Shown one piece after another: positions 17,713 through 27,371 of a stretch of DNA of 64,000 nt. The stretch's first letter is position 1. Each line of letters starts with the position of its first letter. Source of the stretch: an uncultured Sulfitobacter sp. (GTDB lineage: Bacteria > Pseudomonadota > Alphaproteobacteria > Rhodobacterales > Rhodobacteraceae); the NCBI GenBank assembly GCA_905182645.1, contig CAJJCJ010000003.1:89710-153709 (forward strand). Direction: 5' to 3'. The position numbers and the translations under genes were made by a program. Below the pieces are notes generated by a model. That model made no database searches. It was not told where the DNA came from and worked only from the letters and a program-made list of their open reading frames with translations.

Positions 17713-18560
17713 GCGTCTGGGATCGTCAGCCGTTGCCCGACGCGGATGTTGTTGGGGCTAGAAAGCGTGCTGCGATTGGCTGCAAAGATCAGTTGGTATT
17801 TCCCGACCTCGCCGTAAAAGTTAATCGCAATTGCCCCAAGGCTATCGTTGCTTCGCACGGTGTAGAACCGATATTGCTGAGTTTCGGTTGCGCGCTGAAC
17901 GATGCGAACTTCAACGCCATCGGGGCGGTCGGGCACGGTGGGCGCGGTGCCGCCTGCAGCGATTGTTGCTTGGGTGATGATAGATGCCAGAAGCACATGC
18001 GTGTCCACGCGCCCGTCAGAGGTCACTAGAATTTGAGGCACGGTGATGGTGCCTGCGGTCGCTGCTTCGTTCACGAGTGTGTCGATGTATGCGTCGTTCT
18101 GCCCTTGCTTGAGGGCCTGCACGACAAGTATTTCCAACGTGGATGTCGCCGTCGGGTTTTGGGATGCCGTGGTGACGGTGTTCCCCGTGATAGCCCCAAT
18201 GCCAGATAAAACGCCGGTCGTCATGCGCAGCATTGGGTCGTCTTTTATTGCGTTTGGATTCTGTTCAACATTAAGCCCAAGTCCGGCCAGCACATTGGTG
18301 GTGGTCGCATTCATCGTGCTATTGTCAACTGGGACGTTGATCCCGGGGGTGGTGTTACGCTGCGGAGCTTGGATTACGGCGGCATTTGTCAGCATGGCGG
18401 TCGCGGTGACAAGGGCCAAGGCAATATCGGTCTGTGCGCGGGTCACGGTTGCGTCGTTACCAATTGCGGGCATCGGGCGCCCATTATCAGAAGGGTGCAG
18501 GACAATGTAGCCGCACAGCACGACGGCAAAAATAAACAAGGCAACTACGGAACGGATCAT
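17709..18560 (-). CDS. LysM peptidoglycan-binding domain protein (intact copy)
   Basis: A 283-residue protein with an N-terminal membrane anchor or signal (VVALFIFAVVLCGYIVL), a long variable region rich in Ala, Thr and Asn, and a C-terminal LysM domain (FYTVRSNDSLGAIAINFYGE ... SPNNIRVGQRLTIPDA) for binding peptidoglycan. The middle contains repeated-looking stretches (GVLSGIGAITGNTV, VLAGLGLNVEQNP). It follows a rhodanese-like gene by 25 bases. The same rhodanese-LysM order recurs at 20.0-21.5 kb, so this is one of two paralogous cassettes, and its LysM gene is the only intact member. Location inferred as periplasm. Confidence 0.82.
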   Translation of the reverse strand: MIRSVVALFIFAVVLCGYIVLHPSDNGRPMPAIGNDATVTRAQTDIALALVTATAMLTNAAVIQAPQRNTTPGINVPVDNSTMNATTTNVLAGLGLNVEQNPNAIKDDPMLRMTTGVLSGIGAITGNTVTTASQNPTATSTLEILVVQALKQGQNDAYIDTLVNEAATAGTITVPQILVTSDGRVDTHVLLASIITQATIAAGGTAPTVPDRPDGVEVRIVQRATETQQYRFYTVRSNDSLGAIAINFYGEVGKYQLIFAANRSTLSSPNNIRVGQRLTIPDA

Positions 18561-18585
18561 AACAAACGACTTTCTATGCGTGCGC

Positions 18586-19208
18586 CTAGGGCAGGACGGT
18601 GGTCAGGCCGAGGTGGAGCCAGTCTTCGAGGCCACCACGGTAGTTTTGAATTAGCGCTGGCGGGTAACCGCAGCGATTAACGCTTGGACCGCGCAGGTGC
18701 CTTGGGCATCCCACGGGCCATTGCCGTAAATCATCAGGGTCAGCGCATTCGAGAAATCGAAACCGTCATCTGTGGGCGTGGCACCAAGTGCGCGCAAGAT
18801 GTCGGCTTGATACGGGTTTTCAGCGTTGAGCGTCGCAAATGGCACGTTCACGGCACCCGGAATGGCACCTTTGTTGAACCAGTCGGGAAGCCGCGCATCA
18901 ATAAGAAGGCCCGTGTTGTGGGCCATATTTTTCTGTAAGAATTCAATGACTTCAAGTTCACCTGCAGGGGTCACACCCGCTACTGGAATAATCGGCTGGA
19001 TGCAAAAGGACGGACAAGGGCGGCTGGTCTTGGCAAACTCGCCAGTGAGCATCGCGTCTGTGTCTTGGGATCGGCTGATGACAATCTGCTGGCCATTAAG
19101 CATGATGGATATGTCTGCTTGGCCTTCAGTTAGGGACACGTCTTGGGCCGCTACTGCAGACCCAACTGTCAGTGCCACCGCGACCCAAAGAAATGCGCGC
19201 ATCGTCAT
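18586..19208 (-). pseudogene. rhodanese-like secreted protein, C-terminally frameshifted
   Basis: The first frame gives 185 residues: signal peptide (FLWVAVALTVGSAVAAQ), then a rhodanese-like domain (LLIDARLPDWFNKGAIPGAV ... ALTLMIYGNGPWDAQGT) and a stop at 18651. The missing end is in the next frame: GYP, then NYRGGLEDWLHLGLTTVLP and TAG at 18586-18588. One lost G near 18668 (GCGGTT for GCGGGTT) explains this. The Cys expected in the catalytic loop appears to be Asp here, so it may never have been an active sulfurtransferase. RBS GAGGATAAGG supports the start. Distance to the LysM gene is 25 bases. Confidence 0.8.
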
Positions 19209-19497
19209 GCCTTATCCTCATGAAAGGGCCGCTATATTTTGTTAAAACCGCTGTATGACGCGGCTAAACAGCCCATTTTCACTATATTTGGTGTGATTGG
19301 TCGCATGAAGTCAAAGACTGATTCGCGGGTGATTCGGATTTTGAGACCTGTGCCCCAAAAACAAGGAAACAGGCTTAGCGCCTGCCCCTTGCCCTGCCAA
19401 GGGCGATGCGTTTTGCCTGTTACGCTGGCCAACGCTGTTGAGACGAATCTGGTTCATAAGTAATTCGCCGTCAATAAGTTTGAGCAGTTTACGGGGA

Positions 19498-20102
19498 CTA
19501 ATTGCGCCGCGCGCGGTTTACGGCGGCGGTATTGCGGCAATCTGGCGTGACCGGATCCAATGTGGCGACAAGTGGTGTGTCGGGTGCGATGCTGCTGTTT
19601 TCGATGTAAGTCCCGTTGACGCAAATATCTTGGCCAAAGTTGCCAGAATTAAAGCCAAAGCCCTGCGCGCCGCAATTGGCAACGTCGCCGTCCGCGTTCC
19701 AGCCTTGTGATGCAAAGCTTGTGAACCGCCTGTCAGGAATAGCATGCCGGCGGGGTCAAAACGCAGGTGCCATGTTGCGTCTGGGCCGCGTTGTGCGCTG
19801 TCCCATGTGCCAAGCAGGGACCCCTTGTGGTAGCCCGAGATTTTGAACCCACTGATGTCGTCTTTGGTCAGGATGGTTTTGAACATGGCCGCATCCGGCA
19901 GGGACATGCGCCCTGTCATGGAGTAGCCGCCTGCGCCCTTCCAACAAAAGTTCAGCTCTGCTGCTTGGGCAGGCCCAGTTAGGCCTGCAACCAACAAGGT
20001 TGCGGCCTTGTGCTTGGGGGATAACCAGCCGCTGACCGATCTGAATTCTGTCGGGGCTCGCGATAGCGCCGCGGTTCGCTTCGAAGATTGTTTGTTATTC
20101 AT
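19498..20102 (-). pseudogene. secreted protein of unknown function, frameshifted
   Basis: A frame with a signal-peptide-like LLVAGLTGPAQAAELNF leads into a domain GYSMTGRMSLPDAAMFKT ... DATWHLRFDPAGMLFLTGG. It then runs out of a sensible sequence at about 19720. The next frame continues naturally with FASQGWNADGDVANCGAQGF, NFGQDICVNGTYIENSS and ends RARRN with TAG at 19498-19500. A single-base deletion near 19718-19724 is the simplest cause. The true start is uncertain: the only ATG close by (20102) overlaps the LysM remnant, and TTG at 19997 is another option. I do not recognise a named family; cysteines suggest an exported disulfide-bonded protein. Confidence 0.65.
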
Positions 20103-20862
20103 TGGTGCTGCCATAAAATTGGAGCGAAATATAAGCAAGGCTATCACCTTGCTCGACCGTATAATAGCGTTGTCCGTTCACGAGTTGGGTCTTGGCCGCT
20201 GAGGCCTCGAACGCCCGACGGCTCATTTCTTCAGCGGCGTCGATTTCCTTTTCCGACCCGTCTTCAAGACGGCGCTGGACGAGATCAAATAGCAAGGTTT
20301 TACTGTCGATGGCCCCGCCACTTGCAGACACTGATCCAGGTACGTCAATGTCGCCGTTGGCGGCGGCTTGGGACAGGATACTTTCCAATTCATTTGCCAC
20401 TGATGCCGCGTTGATCGAGTTGAGCGCGATCCGTGTGCCTTGGCCGTCGGCCGCATCAGCGGTCACGGTATATTGGCCGGCGACGACCCCTTCGGTCAGC
20501 ATCCGCATTTTGTTGCGGTTCACGATGGCGATGGCTTGGGCGATTTTGTCGGCTTGGGGCCGTGCGTCGGGGGCGCTTGTCGGAATACGCGCTGCAAGAA
20601 CAGCGGATGCTGACGGAATGGCCGTTGAAGGTGCAAAAGCGGCGGCTGGCGTGGTGATTGCTAGCAGGTCAGGTGACTGCGCGCGTGTGACCTGCATGTC
20701 AGCGAGTTGTGCTGCCAGCATTGCAATTGCGTCGTTCTGGCGCGACTGGTTCGCTTGGCTAAATGCAAAGGCCCCAACCGCCCCGATTGCGAATTTCACA
20801 GCGCCCACCGCGATGATCCAAGGAAGCGCGGACATGGATTTCTGTGAGTGAGTTCGGGTCAT
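20011..20862 (-). pseudogene. LysM domain protein, second copy, truncated by an in-frame TAA
   Basis: From ATG 20862 the frame encodes 255 residues: N-terminal membrane segment (WIIAVGAVKFAIGAVGAFAF), a variable region, and the first half of a LysM domain (YYTVEQGDSLAYISLQFYGS). TAA at 20095-20097 follows, but the frame then continues with TIFEANRGAIASPDRIQIG and QRLVIPQA, the exact second half of the LysM fold as in the intact copy. The stop replaces the aromatic residue (Tyr) seen at this place in the first copy. The start overlaps the stop of the upstream rhodanese remnant (ATGA), repeating the layout of the downstream cassette. Confidence 0.8.
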
Positions 20863-21483
20863 GATTTTGCGTCTTCTGTATTCAGTTCAAGAGCGGTCCA
20901 GACAAGCATGCCACCACGGTAGTAGCTAATTTTTGTCTGCGGGATAACCGAGATTGAGAAGCGTAGTAATCAGGTTTGGCGCATCAAGTGTGGATGGCGC
21001 GTCGTCAAAGACCACCAACGGCAGCGCATCTGCAAAATCCAGTGTTCCCTAAAATTCTCGTGCGCCCATTGCTTGCAGGATGTCATTGAGAAACGGGTTA
21101 TCTGGCTGCAAAAGCGCGCTGGGGGTATTGACTGATGTGCTGATGACACCGGTGCCACGGTCATCTATGTTTCGACTATCGATCAACAGCCCTTTGCCGT
21201 CGGCCACTTGGGTCGCCACAAAGCTAATGACTTCGCGTACGCCGATGGTTGGTACATTGTTGGCAATGGCAAGTGCTGCAAGGCAGGGGCCTTTTCATGA
21301 TGGGCTTGTCCCAAAGTGGGATGCGACCTGCGCAGTGTCGATTGTTTCGGATTGTGCAAAGAATTACGCAACCCCGCCGACAGTAAATCCGACGTTCACT
21401 GCGTCGTCAGTCGCTTGTGTGATGACTGATGTGCTTAGGCCGATGCTGATGGTCAAAGCCACAGATATCTTATGCGACAACAT
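20859..21483 (-). pseudogene. rhodanese-like protein, second copy, with several lesions
   Basis: One minus-strand frame from ATG 21483 is readable for about 180 codons through three in-frame stops: TAA at 21364-21366, TGA at 21295-21297 and TAG at 21049-21051. It shows a signal peptide (ISVALTISIGLSTSVITQA) and a rhodanese-like core (GVREVISFVATQV, GKGLLIDSRNIDD, NPFLNDILQAMGARE, LITTLLNLGYPADK). An extra base near 20935 shifts the end (ISYYRGGMLVWTALELN, TGA at 20859). It aligns with the copy at 18.6-19.2 kb. Its degree of decay is greater than that of its neighbours. Confidence 0.78.
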
Positions 21484-21587
21484 ACCGATCCCCCGATCGT
21501 GACCACACCATATACTGACAGATATAGCGGTGCGTTCTTCGTCTTTGCCTCGTAATAGGCAGGCAACGAATTACTTGGTGAAAATAA

Positions 21588-22859
21588 TTAACCATTTTCA
21601 CGCATGACGTGTCCGGCGAGATACAGAGACCCACAGATCAGGATACGCGCATTTGGTGTATCGGTCACAATTTTCGCGATAGCTGACCCAACGTTCGCAG
21701 CCGTTTTTGCGGGCATGCCGACTTTAAGTGCCTCTGCGGCTGTGGTTTGCGCTGGCAGAGTGTTGAGCTCATCGGGGATCGAGACGGCGGTCAGGCTCTG
21801 CGCGACTTCTGCCAAGGGTTGTAGATATCCGCTGATATCTTTGGTGTTGAGCATGCCGCAGATCAGGTGCGTGGGCCGTGGCGGTTGTGCTTTTAGGGTG
21901 GCCGCCAAGGCCCGTCCAGCGGCCGGATTGTGCCCCCCATCAAGCCAAAGTTCTGCAGGTTTTGCCATGTCGACCAGTTTGCCGGATTTCAAATGTTCCA
22001 TGCGCGCGGGCCAATAGGGGCGGGTCAATGCTGCTTCGCAGGCGTCTTCATCGCGCCGCAGATACCGTAGCGCCGCAATCGCGGCCCCAGCGTTTTGGAT
22101 TTGGTGCGCACCGGGCAGGGCGGGCAATGGCAGATCAAGCAAGCCGTTGTCGTCTTGGAATATCAGCCGGTCGCGTTCAACGCTGACGTGCCAGTGTTGA
22201 CCAAATGCCAGCAATGGTGCGCCAATCCGCGCCGCGATCGCTTCGATCACGTCCATGGATTCTCCGTGTTGTGGGCCAACGACGCAGGGTACGCCGCGTT
22301 TGATGATCCCTGCTTTTTCGCCAGCGATAGCGGTCAGCGTATCCCCAAGGAATTGTTGGTGGTCCAAATCGATGGGTGTGATGATTGTGATGGCGGGCGT
22401 GCCGATGACGTTTGTTGCATCAAGCCTGCCCCCAAGACCGACTTCGAGCAGGGTGAAATCGGCGGGGGTTTGCGCGAAGGCCAGCAACCCAGCGACTGTT
22501 GTGATCTCAAAGTATGTGATTGGGTCTGGCCCGTTGGCTGTGTAGCAGCGGTCAAGGATCACTGTTAGCGTATCCTCGGATATCAGCGCGCCAGCGAGCC
22601 TGATCCGCTCATGGAACCGCGCCAAATGCGGGGATGTATAGGCGTGCACGGATGCGCCAGACTGTTCGAGACCTGCGCGGATCATGGCTTGGGTTGATCC
22701 CTTGCCGTTGGTCCCCGCGAGGTGGATCACGGGCGGCAGTTTATCTTGCGGATTGTCCAGCTTTTCCAACAGTGCCCAGACCCGATCAAGCGTCAGGTCG
22801 ATCACTTTGGGGTGCAGCGCCATCATGCGTGCGAGGATTGCATCAGAACCAGCGGTCAT
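21588..22859 (-). CDS. folC: bifunctional folylpolyglutamate / dihydrofolate synthase
   Basis: A 423-residue Mur-ligase-family enzyme that adds glutamate to dihydropteroate and folates. The P-loop AGTNGKGSTQAMI and the substrate motif YTSPHLARFHERIR are diagnostic, and LGGRLDATNVI and the C-terminal LWLDGGHNPAAG region follow. I chose ATG 22859 (MTAGSDAILARMMALHPK), which has GGAAAG upstream; the longer frame runs up to accD with no similarity. It is downstream of accD on the same strand, 57 bases away, the usual accD-folC order in proteobacteria. Confidence 0.94.
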   Translation of the reverse strand: MTAGSDAILARMMALHPKVIDLTLDRVWALLEKLDNPQDKLPPVIHLAGTNGKGSTQAMIRAGLEQSGASVHAYTSPHLARFHERIRLAGALISEDTLTVILDRCYTANGPDPITYFEITTVAGLLAFAQTPADFTLLEVGLGGRLDATNVIGTPAITIITPIDLDHQQFLGDTLTAIAGEKAGIIKRGVPCVVGPQHGESMDVIEAIAARIGAPLLAFGQHWHVSVERDRLIFQDDNGLLDLPLPALPGAHQIQNAGAAIAALRYLRRDEDACEAALTRPYWPARMEHLKSGKLVDMAKPAELWLDGGHNPAAGRALAATLKAQPPRPTHLICGMLNTKDISGYLQPLAEVAQSLTAVSIPDELNTLPAQTTAAEALKVGMPAKTAANVGSAIAKIVTDTPNARILICGSLYLAGHVMRENG

Positions 22860-22916
22860 TTGGGAACTTTCCGAGATTAAAGGAGCCAGATCAACGCGCC
22901 CCCAGAGAATACCCAA

Positions 22917-23864
22917 TCAGGTCTGCGATAACGCTTTTGCTTCCTTGGTGGACTTGATTTCGTCTGCTGCTGATGACGTTATTTCTGGGGCAGGCAAGTC
23001 GCCCTTTACAGGTGCATCAAGGCCGGTCAGGAGGCGCACGATTGTCACCAACTCGTCCTTGAGCGCGGTGCGCGGCGTCACGCGGTCAAGCATCCCGTGG
23101 TCAAGCAGGTATTCGGCGCGCTGGAACCCCTCGGGTAGTTTTTCACCGATTGTTTGCTCAATAACGCGGGCACCCGCAAAGCCAATCAGCGCGTTGGGTT
23201 CTGCGATTTGCACGTCACCAAGCATCGCATAAGACGCGGTCACGCCGCCTGTGGTTGGGTGTGTCAGCACGACGATATACGGTAGTCCTGCTTCTTTAAG
23301 CATCTGCACGGCGATGGTTGTGCGCGGCATTTGCATCAGGCCAAGAATGCCTTCTTGCATGCGCGCCCCGCCTGCTGCGGAAAACAGAATCAGTGGGCGT
23401 TTTAGCTCAATAGCTTTTTCGGCGGCCGCGACGATTGCGTTGCCCACGAACATCGACATTGAGCCGCCCATGAACGAGAAATCCTGCACGGCCACAACAA
23501 CTCCAGTGCGCCCCATGTCGCCGCTCGCCACAAGCATTGCGTCGCGTTCGCCGGTTTTCTTGCGGGCGTCTTTGATCCGGTCGATGTATTTCTTTTGATC
23601 GCGAAACTGCAGCGGGTCGGCGACGGGCTCTGGCACCGCAACGTCGACAAACGCGCCGCCGTCAAAGATCGACGCCAGCCTGTCGCGCGCGGTGATCGGC
23701 ATGTGGTGGTCACAGTTGGTGCAGACATTCAGATTATCCGCCAATTCGCGGTGGAACAGCATGGTTCCGCAATCCGAGCATTTTGTCCAAAGGTTGTCCG
23801 GTACTTCGCGGCGTGAAAACAGCGAATTTATCGTTGGACGGACGTAGTTTGTGATCCAGTTCAT
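22917..23864 (-). CDS. accD: acetyl-CoA carboxylase carboxyltransferase subunit beta
   Basis: A 315-residue subunit that, with AccA, transfers carboxyl from biotin to acetyl-CoA to make malonyl-CoA. The N-terminal zinc ribbon cysteines are at about C29, C32, C48 and C51. The crotonase-fold part contains [15 protein letters not shown] and [18 protein letters not shown]. There is a C-terminal tail of about 25 residues ([18 protein letters not shown]). Length is normal. It leads an accD-folC unit and lies 54 bases downstream of the broken CPBP gene. Confidence 0.96.
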   Translation of the reverse strand: MNWITNYVRPTINSLFSRREVPDNLWTKCSDCGTMLFHRELADNLNVCTNCDHHMPITARDRLASIFDGGAFVDVAVPEPVADPLQFRDQKKYIDRIKDARKKTGERDAMLVASGDMGRTGVVVAVQDFSFMGGSMSMFVGNAIVAAAEKAIELKRPLILFSAAGGARMQEGILGLMQMPRTTIAVQMLKEAGLPYIVVLTHPTTGGVTASYAMLGDVQIAEPNALIGFAGARVIEQTIGEKLPEGFQRAEYLLDHGMLDRVTPRTALKDELVTIVRLLTGLDAPVKGDLPAPEITSSAADEIKSTKEAKALSQT

Positions 23865-23918
23865 GGCGCGCCTCTTGGGTTATGTATTTGAGATATGACG
23901 CTGGGACACAAAATGCAA

Positions 23919-24823
23919 TCAGCGCCTTAGTGCGACCCGTGCTGCGAGCCACATTACTCCGATCAGGAGGGTGATAGTGAGCATTTCGGGAATGATCCAA
24001 GGTTTGGCTAATGTGTGAAGCCCGTAATCGAACTGGCTGTGGTCGGTGGCTGGATATAAGAACAGCACAAGTCCGCTTGACGGCATGCCCTTTTCGCCGA
24101 CGATCAAAAATGCAAATAAGTTGTTGGACAAATGGAGCCCGATTGCGGCCCCGATGTTGCCTGTGCGCGCTGTCAGATCCGCGCAGGCCAGTCCGAGCAA
24201 CGTCGCCTGAAGCGCACAAAGCACGCCGTCCGCAGGCCCGAATCCATTCAAATAATGCGCTGCGCCGAATAGCAGCGACGGTAACCCCATCCAAACCCAT
24301 GGCCTATCCGACAGTGCTGCGCATTGCTGTTGCAGGTAGCCCCAAAATAAAGCTCTTCTGTGCCTGTTTGAATGATCAGCACGACGATTGCCGGGATAAT
24401 CCAGACCGCCCAACTGTTCAGGGGCCGTATTTCAGCAAGGTCTGCGAAAACGATCCATGGCGGGAGGATAGCTTGCGCCGCAAGCAGCACAAAAACCGCG
24501 AGCCCGGCGATCTTAAGGTTGCGTATGGTGGTATCTACTGGCCCGACCAACGACCAGAACCCGCGACCGTGGAGTTTTCGCACCAGCCAGACCAGTGCCG
24601 CTGCGATTAACCCGAAGATCAGCAATTGTGCCAGTCCGCCAAGTGTTGTCACACCTGTTTCGTATAAATAAAGCCACCGATCAGGCAGCATTGCCCCGAC
24701 GATTAAGGGGGCCAGAATGAAAATAAGTTCCATCAATACGGCGACAACCAGCACAGGCCCCAGATTTGGGGACCCGAGGGCAGGGCGCAAAAAGGCGATG
24801 TGAGCGGCGTAGCGGTCTGACAT
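23919..24823 (-). pseudogene. CPBP family intramembrane metalloprotease, frameshifted at its active site
   Basis: The first frame (from MSDRYAAHIAFLRP at 24823) gives several membrane segments and reaches the CPBP signature TEELYF. One base is then missing near 24343, so the expected RGYLQQ is read as GATCNS and the frame soon ends. The following frame restores GYLQQQCAALSDRP, LPSLLFGAAHYLNGF and LHLSNNLFAFLIVGEKG down to a stop at 23919. CPBP (Abi/CAAX protease-like) enzymes use the EExxxR glutamates and HxxxN/H motifs, and the lesion removes the Arg codon itself. Probably inactive. It is upstream of accD on the same strand. Confidence 0.82.
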
Positions 24824-24937
24824 GCTTTGTTTTTGACCCGCTGGGGGTGGATGCACAACCGTCAGTTACGCCTTGTGCGGATGCCCCCCGTTATTTAGAC
24901 CGTTCCCAACAGAATTTCAGCAAAAGGGGCCAATCCC

Positions 24938-26689
24938 ATGACCGATAAGACAAACCTCCCAAGCCGCCACGTCACCGAAGGGCCATCTCGCGCGCCGCAC
25001 CGGTCGTATTTTTACGCGATGGGTCTGGACCAAGAAGCGATTGATCAGCCGTGGGTTGGTGTTGCGACCTGCTGGAATGAAGCTGCCCCATGTAATATTT
25101 CACTGAACCGTCAGGCTCAGGCCGTGAAGATGGGCGTGAAAAAGGGCAAAGGCACACCGCGCGAGTTTACCACTATTACTGTCACTGACGGTATTGCGAT
25201 GGGTCACGAGGGCATGCGCTCGTCGCTTGCATCGCGTGAAGCGATTGCAGACACCGTTGAATTGACGATGCGCGGTCACTGTTATGATGCGATTGTTGGT
25301 CTGGCTGGGTGCGACAAATCCTTGCCCGGTATGATGATGGCGATGGTCCGTTTGAACACGCCGTCGGTGTTTATCTACGGTGGCTCAATTTTGCCAGGTC
25401 GTGTGCATGCAGGTGCCGATGTGCCAGCGGAATACATTGGTCGTGACCTGACCGTACAAGACATGTTTGAGGCCGTTGGTCGCCATCAAAATGGTGACTT
25501 GTCTGACGCCGCACTTGAAATTCTAGAGCGCGTTGCGTGTCCGTCTGCGGGTGCTTGTGGTGGTCAGTTCACTGCCAACACAATGGCATGTGTTTCCGAG
25601 GCAATCGGCCTTGCGCTGATGAATTCATCCGGTGCACCTGCGCCGTACGAGAGCCGTGACCAATACGGCGTTGCGTCCGGTGAAGCGGTCATGAACCTGA
25701 TCGCCAAAAATATTCGTGCGCGCGATGTTGTGACGCGCAAGTCATTGGAAAATGCGGCCCGTGTTGTTGCCTGTACGGGCGGGTCGACCAATGCTGGTCT
25801 GCACCTTCCTGCGATTGCACATGAGGCGGGTATCGATTTTGACCTGTCGGATGTTTGTGACATTTTCCGCGACACCCCATATTTTGTCGACCTCAAGCCG
25901 GGTGGTCAGTATGTGGCCAAAGACCTTTATGAAGCGGGTGGCGTGCCTGTTGTCTTAAAGGAACTGCGTAAAGCGGGCCTGATCCATGAAGACTGCATGA
26001 CCGCCACAGGGCGCGTGATGGGTGAAGAGCTGGACATGATCAAAGGCGAGGCAGATGGCCGCGTTATTTATTCTGTTGAAACACCAATCACCAAAACGGG
26101 TGGCGTTGTTGGCCTGAAAGGCAACTTGGCCCCTGAAGGCGCGATTGTTAAAGTTGCCGGCATGACCGCTGACGAGCAAGTGTTCAGCGGCCCAGCGCGT
26201 GTGTTTGAATGCGAAGAAGATGCATTTGAAGCCGTCAAAGCCCGCGAATATGAAGAAGGCGAAGTGCTTGTTATTCGCAATGAAGGCCCCGCTGGCGGTC
26301 CGGGAATGCGCGAAATGCTGTCGACCACTGCTGCGCTGTCGGGTCAGGGCATGGGCAAAAAGGTGGCTTTGATCACGGATGGTCGCTTTTCTGGCGCGAC
26401 ACGCGGTTTCTGCGTGGGTCACGTTGGCCCAGAGGCTGCACATGGTGGTCCGATTGCGATGCTGCAGAACGGCGATATCATCACGATGAATGCGATCACA
26501 GGCGAACTGTCGGTGAACATTTCGGATGATGACATGACGGCGCGTCGTGCTGCGTGGGCTGGCCCGCGCGAAACGATTTATGCATCTGGTGCGCTGTGGA
26601 AATACAGCCAGTTGGTTGGTGGTGCCCGTTTGGGGGCCACGACCCATCCGGGTGCGCGTGTTGAGCGCCACATCTACATGGATCTGTGA
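24938..26689 (+). CDS. ilvD: dihydroxy-acid dehydratase
   Basis: A 583-residue Fe-S dehydratase that converts 2,3-dihydroxy-isovalerate and -methylvalerate to the keto acids of valine, leucine and isoleucine. Cluster cysteines are visible in [27 protein letters not shown] and [16 protein letters not shown]; the C-terminal [20 protein letters not shown] is the family signature. The ATG follows AAAAGGGGCC. A small lipoprotein gene begins 10 bases after the stop. No leader peptide for attenuation is evident in the upstream 114 bases. Confidence 0.95.
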   Translation: MTDKTNLPSRHVTEGPSRAPHRSYFYAMGLDQEAIDQPWVGVATCWNEAAPCNISLNRQAQAVKMGVKKGKGTPREFTTITVTDGIAMGHEGMRSSLASREAIADTVELTMRGHCYDAIVGLAGCDKSLPGMMMAMVRLNTPSVFIYGGSILPGRVHAGADVPAEYIGRDLTVQDMFEAVGRHQNGDLSDAALEILERVACPSAGACGGQFTANTMACVSEAIGLALMNSSGAPAPYESRDQYGVASGEAVMNLIAKNIRARDVVTRKSLENAARVVACTGGSTNAGLHLPAIAHEAGIDFDLSDVCDIFRDTPYFVDLKPGGQYVAKDLYEAGGVPVVLKELRKAGLIHEDCMTATGRVMGEELDMIKGEADGRVIYSVETPITKTGGVVGLKGNLAPEGAIVKVAGMTADEQVFSGPARVFECEEDAFEAVKAREYEEGEVLVIRNEGPAGGPGMREMLSTTAALSGQGMGKKVALITDGRFSGATRGFCVGHVGPEAAHGGPIAMLQNGDIITMNAITGELSVNISDDDMTARRAAWAGPRETIYASGALWKYSQLVGGARLGATTHPGARVERHIYMDL

Positions 26690-26699
26690 TCCGGTGCGG

Positions 26700-27287
26700 A
26701 TGATACGTATCGTACTTGCAGGGGCCACGCTGGCCCTTGCTGGCTGTTCAGGCTTGCCGGCAGCCCAGCTTGCAATGTTTGACGGCGATGTGGTGACGGT
26801 TGGCCCTAATGGGTATTGCGCCGATGCGGTCGCATCGCGCCCAGATAAAGGGTTCGCAATCTTTGCGCCTTGTGCGACGTTGGGCGCGAGCAGCGCAGCC
26901 ACCGCGCTAAGCGCGATCACGACAGTGCAAGTCGGCGATAGCGGGTCCGCGATTGTGCAAGGCGATCCGGCTGGATTTGCAGCCGTGCTTTCGGGGGATA
27001 CCGGCCCGAAAATCTTGGCGCGTGGCAGTGATGCAACAACCGTGACGATCAATATGGTTATTCAGGACGGCGCCCGCGTGTCTGTCTACTTCACCGACGA
27101 CGCTGCAACCGCAATTGAGGGTATGCAAAACGCTGAGTGGCGCAGCTTTTTTGATCTGGATGACCGCTTGGTCACGGTATCGGTGCGAGGCATTGATGCG
27201 GCCCCGCTTTCTGAGCGCGATGGTGTTGTCTTGTTGGATCAGGCCATCGCTGCGTTGATTGTAGCCAATACATCGGCTGACGGCTAA
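26700..27287 (+). CDS. putative lipoprotein of unknown function
   Basis: A 195-residue protein starting MIRIVLAGATLALAGCSG: a short signal peptide with lipobox LAGC, so Cys16 would be lipidated and the protein exported. The mature part (MFDGDVVTVGPNGYCADAVA ... CATLGASSAATALSAITTVQ ... AEWRSFFDLDDRLVTVSVRG) has two Cys and no motif that I recognise. It lies 10 bases after ilvD and is probably co-transcribed with it, without any obvious functional tie. Long upstream starts overlap ilvD and lack the signal peptide at their N-terminus. Confidence 0.78.
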   Translation: MIRIVLAGATLALAGCSGLPAAQLAMFDGDVVTVGPNGYCADAVASRPDKGFAIFAPCATLGASSAATALSAITTVQVGDSGSAIVQGDPAGFAAVLSGDTGPKILARGSDATTVTINMVIQDGARVSVYFTDDAATAIEGMQNAEWRSFFDLDDRLVTVSVRGIDAAPLSERDGVVLLDQAIAALIVANTSADG

Positions 27288-27371
27288 CAATTGTTTCCTT
27301 TTAGTCAACAGTTTGGCACATAGGGTGCGTGGCTGGCTTCCGGTCTATTGGTCCTAAGGTGAAATATAGTG

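Noticed and set aside
25955..27052. Long open frame on the minus strand (about 365 codons) opposite ilvD
   Set aside because: It mirrors a highly conserved ilvD, has low-complexity Ser/Thr/Ala and His/Arg content, no family resemblance and no ribosome site; it is a by-product of codon bias.
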